From Grimontia indica (GTDB lineage: Bacteria; Pseudomonadota; Gammaproteobacteria; Enterobacterales; Vibrionaceae): 64,000 nt of DNA. The notes beneath the pieces were generated by a model, which saw only the letters and a list, made by a program, of their open reading frames with translations, searched no databases and had not been told where the DNA came from. The stretch is from assembly GCF_000333895.2 (NCBI RefSeq), contig NZ_ANFM02000046.1, forward strand, positions 1 through 64,000, given 5' to 3'. Position 1 is the stretch's first letter; each line of letters starts with the position of its first letter. Below, in pieces: positions 1 through 7,973 of the stretch. The translations under genes and the position numbers were made by a program.

Positions 1-8
1 CTCCGCCA
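1..8 (+). tRNA. 3' end of a tRNA, probably tRNA-Ser (partial)
   Basis: The window opens with CTCCGCCA, the usual 3' end of bacterial tRNA-Ser genes (acceptor strand, G discriminator, encoded CCA). A rho-independent terminator follows within 10 bases, as is common for single tRNA genes. Only the tail is visible, so the isoacceptor cannot be named. A stretch ending in CCGCCA by chance cannot be excluded. Confidence 0.45.
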
Positions 9-16
9 ACACAATG

Positions 17-50
17 AAGCCTCGACAGAAATGTCGGGGCTTTTGTATTT
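17..50 (+). terminator. Rho-independent terminator after the tRNA tail
   Basis: AAGCCTCGACA and TGTCGGGGCTT arms pair (one G-T) around a short GAAA-type loop and are followed by a T-rich run ending near base 50. It would end transcription of the upstream tRNA. Confidence 0.75.
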
Positions 51-133
51 ATCAGATTCCAAGAAGGGGATTCTCATGAGCCTTGCGGCTTGAGTCCCGC
101 TGGAGCGCCAGCCCGGCCGTTCCGCCACTGATT

Positions 134-165
134 AAAGCCTGATGCGAAAGCGTCAGGCTTTTTTT
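134..165 (+). terminator. Second plus-strand terminator
   Basis: AAAGCCTGA and TCAGGCTTT arms close a TGC-GAAA-GCG inner stem-loop, and seven T follow. Bases 51-133 before it hold a G+C-rich structured stretch (GCTGG-AGCG-CCAGC hairpin, then CCGGCCGTTCCGCCA) that I could not fold as a complete tRNA. A short transcript or degenerate tRNA-like piece ending here is possible. Confidence 0.7.
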
Positions 166-205
166 CTTATACGCGCCCCGGGAAGTGCTGCGCATGTGGG
201 TTTTC

Positions 206-979
206 CTACAACGTCTGAACATACTCTTTGGGTGTCAGCCCGAAGACTTCCTTAAACCTCTGCGAAAATCGCGCTTCAGATTGATAGCCACAGGCAAGTG
301 CAATATTAAGCTGTGAGCGGGAATTCTGCATGAGTGAGAGGGCATAAACCATCCGGACGTTGGTCAGGATATGGCGAAACGACGTGTTTTCTGCAGCCAG
401 CTTTCTCTTCAATGTTGCCGAGCTCATTGAAAAGTCGGCAGCCACGGATTCAACACTATGCGCATTACCTGGGTTTAGGCTTAGGTAGCTCGCAAGTCTT
501 TCGCTCAAAGATTTATCACTTCCGGGGAAGAGAAGATGCAAAGCATTGGCTTCCCGAAGCTCAGCGTAAAATGCCAACAGAAACTGTTTTTGGGTTTCTT
601 CAGACAGTGATTTTCCCGCCATTTCATACAAGACATCAAAACAGTACGCCAACTGCGGTGTGACAGAAAGACGCGGTTCTTCAGCTATTGGTGCTACCGA
701 AGCATTGTCCTCAAGCCACTCGTTAGGCGGAGGCTCAAGAAAGGTCAGCGTTCTGGAAAAGAAATCGGTTTGTGAAGGTTCGTTGACGAACGTAAGGGAA
801 TGACTGGCTGGAACAACCAACCAGTCATGTGAGGAATACTGACGAGAGCTATCTTGCCACCAAAGCTGTTTCAATCCTCGGTTTACCCAGATAACGGTAG
901 GGGCATAGACAAGTACGTTTCGAAGAGGCTGTTTTGTTAAGCCACGAAATTGTCCAGTCTTCACCAGTGCTCTCGTCAT
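206..979 (-). CDS. AraC-family transcriptional regulator
   Basis: 257 residues. The C-terminal third (about residues 165-257) has the double helix-turn-helix layout of AraC/XylS regulators: a first helix pair around VESVAADFSMSSATLKRKL and the family signature region GYQSEARFSQRFKEVFGLTP near the end. The N-terminal 160 residues carry no clear cupin motif I can name. It starts 9 bases after the YbhB-like gene on the same strand, preceded by TAAGGAATCGAG, so the two are probably co-transcribed. Targets cannot be told from sequence; the partner gene is the obvious candidate. The family call is firm, the role unknown. Confidence 0.85.
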   Translation of the reverse strand: MTRALVKTGQFRGLTKQPLRNVLVYAPTVIWVNRGLKQLWWQDSSRQYSSHDWLVVPASHSLTFVNEPSQTDFFSRTLTFLEPPPNEWLEDNASVAPIAEEPRLSVTPQLAYCFDVLYEMAGKSLSEETQKQFLLAFYAELREANALHLLFPGSDKSLSERLASYLSLNPGNAHSVESVAADFSMSSATLKRKLAAENTSFRHILTNVRMVYALSLMQNSRSQLNIALACGYQSEARFSQRFKEVFGLTPKEYVQTL

Positions 980-988
980 CTCGATTCC

Positions 989-1522
989 TTATTCGTTCAC
1001 ATAGGTAGCGGTTAGCGTTGCTTTACCCAATGCGGAAGCATTCAACATGTATCCAATCAGCGCGTTAGATGGATTCTTTGGCAACGCCAGCTCTTCAGAA
1101 GGTAACGCCCAAACCGTAAATTGATAGCGATGCATACCATGACCTTTTGGTGGGCAGGCACCACCAAAGCCGACAGCCCCGTAGTCATTTTCCATCTCGT
1201 GCGCTTGTTTCAACTTGCCTGATGCACCTTGATTTAGCTGGGTGGTTGAAGCGGGAATATCGAGTGCCAGCCAGTGCCACCATCCACTACCAGTAGGTGC
1301 ATCTGGGTCGTATGCCGTAATCGCAAAGCTTTTGGTTCCTTCCGGTGCATCTTTCCAACTTAATTGTGGAGAGAGGTTATCGCCTGAACAGCCGAAACCT
1401 TGGAACACAAAAGTATCTGCCATTCTTGAGCCTTCTTGAATGTCGCTACTGCTCAGGGTAAATGCGTGGCTATTAAACGCCACGGCGGCCAAAAGTGGGG
1501 CGATAAGTGTCAGTTTCATCAT
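989..1522 (-). CDS. Exported YbhB/YbcL (PEBP, Raf-kinase-inhibitor-like) protein
   Basis: About 177 residues from the chosen start. I place the start at the ATG-ATG pair at 1522/1519 because AAGGAG lies 4-7 bases upstream; an earlier in-frame ATG at 1537 would lie upstream of that site. Residues 1-20 form a signal peptide (MMKLTLIAPLLAAVAFNSHA). The mature part has the PEBP-family pattern: FGCSGDNLSPQLSWKDAP, the DPDAPTGSGWWHW ligand-site segment, and GYGGACPP/HGMHRYQFTVWAL-type motifs. PEBP proteins bind small anionic or phospholipid-like ligands; bacterial periplasmic members have no settled function. First gene of a probable pair with the AraC regulator downstream. Confidence 0.88.
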   Translation of the reverse strand: MMKLTLIAPLLAAVAFNSHAFTLSSSDIQEGSRMADTFVFQGFGCSGDNLSPQLSWKDAPEGTKSFAITAYDPDAPTGSGWWHWLALDIPASTTQLNQGASGKLKQAHEMENDYGAVGFGGACPPKGHGMHRYQFTVWALPSEELALPKNPSNALIGYMLNASALGKATLTATYVNE

Positions 1523-1653
1523 GATTCTCCTTGTCAATAAGTGGAACCATGATGCGGATTCTAGATAGGATTTTATTTACATTAAAGCTCAATATTTGAA
1601 ACTAAGATAGGCATATTGAGCTTATTGGTGACTTCTGGGTGCTTTTAGAATGC

Positions 1654-2610
1654 TCACAGCCATCCCTTCTTCTTGAAATAGACCAAAGGCGCAACGCCCG
1701 AGGCGATCATCAATCCGATCGCAAAGGGGAAGCCGTATTTCCATTCTAATTCCGGCATAAAGTGAAAATTCATTCCATAGATACTGGCGACCACCGTCGG
1801 TGGCAGGAAAACAACCGCTGCAATTGAGAAGATCTTGATGATCTGGTTTTGTTCGATGTTGATAAAGCCCTGAGTCGAGTCCATCAGGAAGTTGATTTTG
1901 TCGAATAGGAAGGTGGTGTGGGACATCAAAGCATCAATATCCCGGCCGATTTCGTGTAACGTTTCTCTGTGCTCGTTTCTGCTTTGCAAATGGCGAAGCA
2001 GGAAGGAAATCGCACGTTGGTTATCCATCAAACAAAGGCGCACTTTTCCGTTACTGTCCTCAAGCTTTGCCAATTGCTCAATGCTTTCTTCCAAATCGGA
2101 ATCGTCATCTTCAAGCACAGCATGGCTGACTTTTTCCAACTCGCGGTGCAAGTCTTCCAGCGTATCCGCATGGTTTTCGACTTTCTGCTCCAGTAAAGTC
2201 ACTAAAAGGGTTTCTACATCTTTGCATCGAACTTGTCGACGTCTTGCGCGAAGCCTGAGTAAGCGAAAATCGGCAACGTCGCCATCACGAATGGTTATCA
2301 GACGTTCGCTCTGCAAAATACAGGCGACGGTGACTGTGGTGTGCCGTCCTTCACTTTTTGATAGGAATAGAGAGTGAACATGAAGGCCACTCTTGTCAGC
2401 GAAGTATCTGGCAGAGGTTTCAATTTCCTCAACATCATCAGATTCAGGTAAGTCGATGCGAAGTAAAGAGCTGACAAGTTCGCGTTCCGTATCAGTAGGA
2501 TCGTGTGCATCTATCCATTTGGCTTGTTCCACCAACTGTTTGAGGTCAGCGTTTTCCCCAACAGGAATTTCCGTTATCGCGCCAGATTCAATCGTAAACA
2601 AACGTAGCAT
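1654..2610 (-). CDS. CorA-family divalent cation (Mg2+) transporter
   Basis: 318 residues, the usual CorA length. A long acidic, helical N-terminal cytoplasmic domain (about 1-250, with coiled stretches such as LEDLHRELEKVSHAVLEDDD) leads to two C-terminal membrane helices. The first ends in the diagnostic YGMNF pore motif near residue 280; the second (FPFAIGLMIASGVAPLVYF) is followed by a basic tail KKKGWL. The family forms pentameric channels for Mg2+, Co2+ or, in the ZntB branch, Zn2+. The GMN motif does not separate these, so I give no gene symbol. Start supported by AAGGGGTCATT upstream. Stand-alone on the minus strand. Confidence 0.92.
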   Translation of the reverse strand: MLRLFTIESGAITEIPVGENADLKQLVEQAKWIDAHDPTDTERELVSSLLRIDLPESDDVEEIETSARYFADKSGLHVHSLFLSKSEGRHTTVTVACILQSERLITIRDGDVADFRLLRLRARRRQVRCKDVETLLVTLLEQKVENHADTLEDLHRELEKVSHAVLEDDDSDLEESIEQLAKLEDSNGKVRLCLMDNQRAISFLLRHLQSRNEHRETLHEIGRDIDALMSHTTFLFDKINFLMDSTQGFINIEQNQIIKIFSIAAVVFLPPTVVASIYGMNFHFMPELEWKYGFPFAIGLMIASGVAPLVYFKKKGWL

Positions 2611-2766
2611 AATGACCCCTTAGCAATGCGGCAAATAAGAAAAAAGTGCAGGGCTGTGTTTTAATTCTGTGTTCAGATGGTGCTGACATTCAAGGTTGGG
2701 CGTGGGTATTGGCGTATACGTCACAGTAGGAAGACAGTTTGAATCGGGTGATACTGAGGTAACTTT

Positions 2767-2790
2767 AAGGCTGGCGGAGCTGCCAGCCTT
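2767..2790 (-). terminator. Hairpin 3' of the binding-protein gene
   Basis: A perfect AAGGCTGGC/GCCAGCCTT stem with a short loop lies 18 bases past the stop codon of the minus-strand gene. The T-run on the minus strand is weak (TTAAAGTT), so it may act mainly as an mRNA 3'-end stabiliser. Confidence 0.55.
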
Positions 2791-2807
2791 GCTGATTGGT
2801 TTGCGTT

Positions 2808-3791
2808 TTATTGAACCGGTTTTATGTCGATAGTGGCGCCTGCCGCTTCCAGCGCTTTTTCTAATTTCTCGGCCTCGCTTTTCGACAGCTTCTCTCTGAG
2901 CACAGCCGGAAGGCTTTCTACCACGGATTTGGATTCAATCAGGCTCAGGCCTGTCGCGTCTTTGACTGCCTGAATGATATCAACTTTCTTTCCATCTGCA
3001 GCGGTTAGCACCACGTTGAACTTCTGCTCTGCAATTAGCTGGTTTTTCTGCATCAGTTGTTTGTCGATGCCCTTGAGCTTCATTTCATCAATAGCGAAGT
3101 TGACGGTATTCAGCAGGCCTTGTTCGCCTTTGGGAATCAGGTAGCCAAACTGACTGCGGGTGAAAGGCTCTTCACACCGAGCAGCTTCCAGTTTGTCGTT
3201 GGTGACTTCGTAGAAAAGGCCTTCTGGCGTTTCCGTTACCATCACATCCACTTCACCTGCCGCGACAGCTTTTGGCACATCCAGATTGTTTTCAAACTTG
3301 GTGAAGCTGGCGTTCGGGAGGTTTGCATCCGCAAATTTTTCGTTGGTCCCGCCGATGTTTACGCCCACTCGAACCGAAGGCAGATTTACTGTCTCAAGAG
3401 AGTTGTACTTGCCAGCATTGCCTTTCGCGACGAGGAAACACTTACCAAAAACCATATAACCCTGAGTTTGTTCGGCGTTGAGTTGGCGCTGCATTCGGCG
3501 GGTAATGCCGCCCATGGCAATGTCGTACTTATCTTCTTTCAAGCCATCAAGTAGGGCTTTCCAGGTGGTGGGCACAAACTCCACTTTTACGCCGAGTTGT
3601 TCGCCCAGATATTGTGCAACATCGATGTCATAGCCTGAGTAGTTTTGGCCATCATAGAAAGAGAAAGGCTTGTAATCGCCGGTGGTGCCGACGCGAATAA
3701 CGCCAGCTTCGAGAATATCGTCCAGTTGATCTGCAACTGCAAAGCTGGAAAGGGTTAGAGCCACTGACGCGATAAGGTGAAATGCTTTCAT
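2808..3791 (-). CDS. Periplasmic PheC-like solute-binding protein fused to an L7/L12 C-terminal domain
   Basis: 327 residues. Residues 1-20 are a signal peptide ending SFAVA-DQ. Residues 21 to about 250 are a type-3 periplasmic binding domain closest in pattern to cyclohexadienyl dehydratase (PheC): GVIRVGTTGDYKPFSF, GYDIDVAQYLGEQLG and DKYDIAMGGIT. Residues about 255-327 change character and match the ribosomal stalk protein L7/L12 C-terminal domain: FNVVLTAADGKKVDIIQAVK, ATGLSLIESKSVVES and SEAEKLEKALEAAGA line up with the conserved TGLGLKEAK / LEEAGA elements of L12. One continuous frame, no frameshift. The first domain may be an arogenate/prephenate dehydratase-type enzyme or a ligand binder; the catalytic Glu region reads TETPEG, so activity is uncertain. 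The role of an exported L12-like module is unknown. Weak ribosome binding site. Confidence 0.85.
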   Translation of the reverse strand: MKAFHLIASVALTLSSFAVADQLDDILEAGVIRVGTTGDYKPFSFYDGQNYSGYDIDVAQYLGEQLGVKVEFVPTTWKALLDGLKEDKYDIAMGGITRRMQRQLNAEQTQGYMVFGKCFLVAKGNAGKYNSLETVNLPSVRVGVNIGGTNEKFADANLPNASFTKFENNLDVPKAVAAGEVDVMVTETPEGLFYEVTNDKLEAARCEEPFTRSQFGYLIPKGEQGLLNTVNFAIDEMKLKGIDKQLMQKNQLIAEQKFNVVLTAADGKKVDIIQAVKDATGLSLIESKSVVESLPAVLREKLSKSEAEKLEKALEAAGATIDIKPVQ

Positions 3792-3862
3792 AGTGATACG
3801 TCTTTTTTTGGTTATTGGACGTTCTAATCTAGCAATCCCTTCAAAACGATAGGGTCTAACTA

Positions 3863-4099
3863 ATGAGTATGCAACGCTTTTTGCTTTTTGAAATCACTAG
3901 CCTCTCATCCATCAACAAAGCGTCAACAATTCAAAAGCACAGCCAACCCGATTCTCTCCCGTGTCAGCCAATTGCAGAAAAAATGCTCAAGCACTGCCAG
4001 CGGGAACAAGCCGCACTGGAAGCAGAGTGTGCTGCGATAGAACACGAGGTAGAACATCGTCCGCCGGCGCTCAGGGCCGGGAAAAGGCTGGAGGTTTAA
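3863..4099 (+). CDS. Small hypothetical ORF (doubtful)
   Basis: 78 codons. The second half has a helical, charged segment (LKHCQREQAALEAECAAIEH) that looks more protein-like than the first half. No ribosome binding site is visible before any start, including an alternative frame overlapping it. It may be a decayed fragment or chance. It is the only coding candidate in the gap 3792-4217. Confidence 0.2.
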   Translation: MSMQRFLLFEITSLSSINKASTIQKHSQPDSLPCQPIAEKMLKHCQREQAALEAECAAIEHEVEHRPPALRAGKRLEV

Positions 4100-4217
4100 T
4101 ACTCATTGAGAGCTATTTTTCGATTTTTATTGTTAACGACTTGGTCTAAAGATGAAACGCTTGTGAGTTGTTTTATTTGATACCTTGAGTTTGAGTATTA
4201 GGAAAAGGACTTCATAA

Positions 4218-4508
4218 ATGAAAAGTACCATTGGTTTAGTTATGATGTTGGTTGCGATGGGAGCATTCTTTATCAGTGCCTTTTTGGCGGATTCTGTGCT
4301 GATGGGTATCTCTATTTTTTTGTTTTTGATCGGTCTGATTTTCTATTTTTTCTACAACAGATCTACAGAGGTCGAAGACTGCGATACCTCAGTACATATT
4401 GAAGTTCTAACTGAAAGAGCTGAATTGCATGTTGAAGATGAGTGGAAGAAACGTGACAAGATGAAGGGCTCTGATGCCTTCTCTGGGCCCGATGATTCGC
4501 GTCACTAA
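4218..4508 (+). CDS. Small two-helix membrane protein, unknown function
   Basis: 96 residues with AAAAGGA seven bases before the ATG. Two hydrophobic helices (about 3-24 and 27-47, separated by only a short turn) form a hairpin. A hydrophilic, acidic C-terminal tail of about 48 residues (DTSVHIEVLTERAELHVEDEW) probably lies in the cytoplasm. I recognise no family. It is alone on the plus strand and points toward the truncated Lrp copy. Confidence 0.6.
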   Translation: MKSTIGLVMMLVAMGAFFISAFLADSVLMGISIFLFLIGLIFYFFYNRSTEVEDCDTSVHIEVLTERAELHVEDEWKKRDKMKGSDAFSGPDDSRH

Positions 4509-4528
4509 TTTGCTATTCCTATGCTCGA

Positions 4529-4671
4529 TCAGTCTTTCTTAACAGGCTCAGCCAAATTGATCGGCAACGCGGTGGTGTGCTTCACTTCATCCAACACAAA
4601 CAGGGTTTGTGCTTCTCTCACCTCAGGGAAGCTTCTAAGTGTTTTTAACACAAAGTGTGAGAGTTCTTTGC
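4529..4671 (-). pseudogene. Truncated copy of the 3' end of the Lrp-family regulator gene
   Basis: Read on the minus strand, this segment encodes the last ~47 residues of an Lrp/AsnC regulator (LSHFVLKTLRSFPEV... ending INLAEPVKKD and a stop). It is colinear with the 3' end of the intact gene at 6677-7159, which ends INLAEPVKKR. I estimate ~85% nucleotide identity by eye, with many differences at third codon positions. Homology stops abruptly near 4671 (GAGAGTTCTTTG), with no start or DNA-binding domain. The same-strand intact copy lies 2 kb away across a lipoprotein pair. Confidence 0.9.
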
Positions 4672-4712
4672 TGAAACGAAAAGAGGTCCAAGAATTATGA
4701 GGAGCAATAAGC

Positions 4713-4735
4713 GGCCCTCTATTAGGAAGAGGGCC
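4713..4735 (-). terminator. Hairpin 3' of the lipoprotein pair
   Basis: GGCCCTCT/AGAGGGCC arms around ATTAGGA lie 12 bases past the stop of the 4748-5635 gene. No strong T-run follows on the minus strand, so termination efficiency is uncertain. Confidence 0.5.
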
Positions 4736-4747
4736 CTAAGAGTGGTT

Positions 4748-5635
4748 TTATTGCGCAAAGGCTGCGGTCGAACCAAAACACTCCGATGTGGATTTCTCCT
4801 TATCAATTGGCACTGCAATCAACCAAGAACGAAGATCTCGTATCACTGTGTAGCCGCACTTTTCATCAACGGGATATCCCCGATAGACGGACTGCTGCAA
4901 GCCATTATTGACGATATAGGTGTAGTGTTTGGGTTGCGTTTCTTGTCGATACTCCCCCGTTAACTCCTGCTTAGCGATGTGCAAAGAAAGTGAGAGGAGG
5001 CGCTTCATTTGCAGTTCGAGCCTTTCGATGTCGGTATCGAGATGAAAGTCATCTGGCAGTAATTGATGATCAAAAACACTAATCAAGTTTTGATAGACAA
5101 TGACGTCTTTGCTTGTTTTTGCTTCACTCAAACTGCTTGGCACTGCGATGACTGACTTCATGGAGAGTACTTTTTTCTGTGGGTCACTGAAAAAAGTGGG
5201 TTTAAATTGAATCGAATTGTCAATCTCGGCTGCAAAAATGTCACTATCGCCAACAAGTGTGCTCAGTTTCCATTTTTCAGTAGCAGATATCAGGCTTTGG
5301 ATGCTTTTATTCGCAGACGATTGAGCCTCGGCGAGTTTACTATCTCGTGCCGAATCTATCACTGCAGCATGAGTCGCTACTTGAGCAATCAAGCCAACCA
5401 GCCCTGCATCCGCCATATACAGCATTGAACCTGCCTCAATTGCATCATTACCATCATGTAGCCCCAGGAAAGTAACTTTATCTTCGCCAGGAACTGCAAA
5501 AATTATGCGGTTTTCTGGTAAGTAATTCCCTTCAATCTCGTTAAGGTGCTGTGTGTCTGTGACCTGCTTGGATGAAGACTGACATCCAAGCAACACCAAC
5601 GACAAGAAAATGAGGGCGACTATCCTCAATAGCAT
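4748..5635 (-). CDS. Predicted lipoprotein, unknown function
   Basis: 295 residues. A type II signal peptide ends at the lipobox LLGC (Cys18), so the protein should be lipid-anchored; Gln at +2 favours the outer membrane. The mature region is mixed alpha/beta with no motif I recognise (for example IIFAVPGEDKVTFLGLHDG, and a C-terminal half with paired cysteines near EKCGYTVIRDLRSW and the tail). It starts 8 bases after the preceding lipoprotein gene and almost certainly shares its transcript. The pair lies between the truncated and intact Lrp copies, consistent with an acquired block. Confidence 0.75.
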   Translation of the reverse strand: MLLRIVALIFLSLVLLGCQSSSKQVTDTQHLNEIEGNYLPENRIIFAVPGEDKVTFLGLHDGNDAIEAGSMLYMADAGLVGLIAQVATHAAVIDSARDSKLAEAQSSANKSIQSLISATEKWKLSTLVGDSDIFAAEIDNSIQFKPTFFSDPQKKVLSMKSVIAVPSSLSEAKTSKDVIVYQNLISVFDHQLLPDDFHLDTDIERLELQMKRLLSLSLHIAKQELTGEYRQETQPKHYTYIVNNGLQQSVYRGYPVDEKCGYTVIRDLRSWLIAVPIDKEKSTSECFGSTAAFAQ

Positions 5636-5643
5636 CTCTTTAC

Positions 5644-6351
5644 CTACTTAACTAGATGATTGTTTAATGTCGTTTTGACATTCTGCGTGGCTTGGTAGTA
5701 GGAAGTAGTAACGCTGGGGAATGCTGGTGGCTCATCCCATTCACCTTGTGGCTGAACTCTCTCGTCAAACTCTAGGAACTGTACCAAGCGATTGTTAGTC
5801 AGATCGACAGTATAGAGAATGCCAGCTACGTGACCCTGAGGATCTGTTGTTGGGAAGTAACTATTAAAGCCTCGGTATGCGCCGTGTCGGTAAATTGAGA
5901 GTACAGAGAGGAAATCAGTACCTAATTGTTCTTTCAGGCTTGTGAAGTCTTTCTTGGCGAAGCCAAGACCACCATCGAATGATTTGAGGCTATCGAAGTC
6001 AATTTGACTCACTTCAACGACGTCTCCAGCAAGACCATTAAGATTAGCCAATACGGTTTCTTTAATATCGCTAAGTTCATCGGTGGATATGGTTGCTTCT
6101 AAGTGAGAGTCTAATGTTTGTGTTAGACCAGCGGCAACGCCATAACATAATAAACAGCCAGCACCAAAAATATGCGTGGTTGCTTTGTCAGGGTTTGGAC
6201 CGGCATAAAAGAAAGATACTGAACTGTTGCTTGTTATTGGACTATTAGCGTCAAGTGTCACAGTGGGTTGTGGTGTCGCCGCACAACCCGTTAGCAAGAG
6301 TAAGCCAAGCACTAAGAAGGGTGTTTTTATTCCAGCGAAAAAATCTCTCAT
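5644..6351 (-). CDS. Predicted lipoprotein, unknown function
   Basis: 235 residues from the ATG at 6351, chosen because AAGGATTGATA precedes it; a TTG two codons upstream is less likely. The signal peptide ends at the lipobox LTGC (about residue 23). Mature segments such as VSFFYAGPNPDKATTHIFGAG and a CLLCYGVAAGLTQTL stretch follow; the LLCYG patch is hydrophobic with two cysteines. I recognise no domain. First gene of the two-lipoprotein operon, which suggests the products work together at the envelope. Confidence 0.75.
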   Translation of the reverse strand: MRDFFAGIKTPFLVLGLLLLTGCAATPQPTVTLDANSPITSNSSVSFFYAGPNPDKATTHIFGAGCLLCYGVAAGLTQTLDSHLEATISTDELSDIKETVLANLNGLAGDVVEVSQIDFDSLKSFDGGLGFAKKDFTSLKEQLGTDFLSVLSIYRHGAYRGFNSYFPTTDPQGHVAGILYTVDLTNNRLVQFLEFDERVQPQGEWDEPPAFPSVTTSYYQATQNVKTTLNNHLVK

Positions 6352-6676
6352 TATCAATCCTTGAATATATAGTTTCTGCCAACAAGACGTTTAACGACTT
6401 TCCGTAACAGCATGTTGTTGAAATCGCTTTTCTAACGTTTGTGTTTAGGTTGTCAGATAAATTTGTCTTTTTTTAAATAAAATGACTCCAAATATGAGAA
6501 TTTAAAGGATTGCTTCTAAATTGATGGAACTTTATTAATTTGAAACATTGCTAGAAGAATCACCGCTTGTTGGGATTAGATTAGAATTGGCTTGAGCCCT
6601 GCTTTAAATATTTGGGCTCAACTGGCGAAAGATAATTCCTAAAAAGCTCCAAGATAGAGCGTGCGCTGCGTTGGGG
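6352..6676. other. AT-rich intergenic region
   Basis: About 325 bases with no supported gene. It should hold the promoter of the lipoprotein pair and the 3' untranslated region of the Lrp gene. I see no strong hairpin or repeat. Confidence 0.5.
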
Positions 6677-7159
6677 TTACCGTTTTTTAACCGGCTCCGC
6701 CAGATTAATCGGCAGGGCCGTAGTGTGTTTCACTTCATCCAGCACAAACAGGGTTTGCGCTTCTCTCACTTCAGGAAAGCTTCTCAGTGTTTTTAATACA
6801 AAATGCGAGAGTTCTTTGTTGGTTCTAGCGACAACCTTCATCAGATGGTCGTAGGGGCCGGAAAGGGAATAGCATTCCAGGATCAGCGGGTGATCTTTCA
6901 CTGCTGATTTAAACAAATCAAACGCCGCTTCGCTTTTCTGATCAATACTGACCTGAACAAAAGCCGTTACACCAAATCCTGCCTCTTCGGCATCAAGCAT
7001 TGCGCCATAACCTTTAATCACACCGGAATCTTCAAGGCTCTTTGTACGTCGTAGACAGGTTGATTCTGACATGTCAGTGGCTTTGGCGAGTTCCACAATC
7101 GTCATGCGTCCGTTTTCTTGAAGCTGTGAGAGTATCTTTTTGTCCTGATTGGTTAGCAT
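6677..7159 (-). CDS. Lrp/AsnC-family transcriptional regulator
   Basis: 160 residues from the ATG at 7159, preceded at good spacing by GAAGGAAATCG; an upstream GTG gives five more residues without a better site. N-terminal winged helix-turn-helix (about 1-55: LTNQDKKILSQLQENGRM, ATDMSESTCLRRTKSLEDSG), then the RAM ligand/oligomerisation domain (about 65-145: VTAFVQVSID, GPYDHLMKVVA). Divergent from an OsmC-like gene across 137 bases, so OsmC is a plausible target. A truncated second copy of its 3' end lies at 4529-4671. Effector, probably an amino acid, unknown. Confidence 0.92.
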   Translation of the reverse strand: MLTNQDKKILSQLQENGRMTIVELAKATDMSESTCLRRTKSLEDSGVIKGYGAMLDAEEAGFGVTAFVQVSIDQKSEAAFDLFKSAVKDHPLILECYSLSGPYDHLMKVVARTNKELSHFVLKTLRSFPEVREAQTLFVLDEVKHTTALPINLAEPVKKR

Positions 7160-7296
7160 GACGATTTCCTTCACTATAACGTTCTTAATTGAATGATAAC
7201 ACCATAAAACTTCGTCTCAAGGATGACTTTGACGGCATTCTCCACCTGTTCTTGGGTAAGATTTAATCAGCCTCTAGCGCGTATAAGGAGAATACA

Positions 7297-7893
7297 ATGT
7301 CGAACGAAAAGTTCTTTCATGTTGGCGAACTGAGCAGTGAGCAGCCCGCGACTACGCAATATCAACAATCTACTTTCTCGAAAGCCCGTCATCCTGAACC
7401 GTATCGCTTTGAAGTGAACCTAAGCGCTGAGGCAGGAGACATGCAGAAAAAGACGGGGGTGGTTTCCGTCAATATTCCGGGTTTTAGTCCGGTAAAGCTT
7501 TATTGCGATGAACAGCCGCCAGTTGGTAATGACACGGCGCCGCCACCGCTGGCATTCTTTTCAGCGGGTATCGGCTTTTGTTTGATGACTCACCTGACGG
7601 ATATTCTCACTGCCCGCAAAATTCAGGTGGATTCCTTAAAGCTTGAGCAACGCATTGTGTTCAGAACCAATCTTGGTCATATGCGTGAGCACGGTTATAT
7701 GACGGACGGTGGTTGCGATATTGTCGAAACGCACGTGATTATCGAAAGCCCTGAGCCGGAAGAGAGAATTAAAGATCTGCTGGATGAAGCAGAAAACGGC
7801 TGCATGGCGCACTTTGCCATGAGAAACCCCATCCCTTGGTCGACGCGCTTGGTTTACAACGGCAAGGAGGCCATCAGCCGCTCGGGCGAGTAG
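7297..7893 (+). CDS. OsmC-family protein
   Basis: 198 residues, start set by AAGGAGAATACA. The OsmC/Ohr fold is indicated by the central helix carrying a conserved cysteine (GIGFCLMTHLTDILTARKIQ, about residues 90-110) and a second cysteine late in the chain (DEAENGCMAHFAMRNPIPW). OsmC/Ohr proteins are thiol-dependent organic-hydroperoxide reductases, but the spacing and long N-terminal strand region place this one outside classical Ohr, so a peroxidase role is only inferred. Transcribed away from the Lrp-type regulator; ends at a shared terminator with the RidA gene. Confidence 0.82.
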   Translation: MSNEKFFHVGELSSEQPATTQYQQSTFSKARHPEPYRFEVNLSAEAGDMQKKTGVVSVNIPGFSPVKLYCDEQPPVGNDTAPPPLAFFSAGIGFCLMTHLTDILTARKIQVDSLKLEQRIVFRTNLGHMREHGYMTDGGCDIVETHVIIESPEPEERIKDLLDEAENGCMAHFAMRNPIPWSTRLVYNGKEAISRSGE

Positions 7894-7922
7894 ATTTGTA
7901 TATATTAGAAATGAGCCCAAAA

Positions 7923-7952
7923 GAAAGGCTGCCAATTTGGCAGCCTTTCTTG
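7923..7952. terminator. Bidirectional terminator between osmC-like and ridA-like genes
   Basis: AGAAAGGCTGCC / GGCAGCCTTTCT inverted repeat with AATTT loop, A-rich before and T-rich after, between convergent genes. Suits both strands. Confidence 0.85.
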
Positions 7953-7973
7953 TTGTATATGGCCCGGAATTCA

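Noticed and set aside
51-133. Possible second tRNA ending CCGCCA at 121-126
   Set aside because: No T-arm or matching acceptor strand could be drawn; the visible GCTGG/CCAGC hairpin has a four-base loop.
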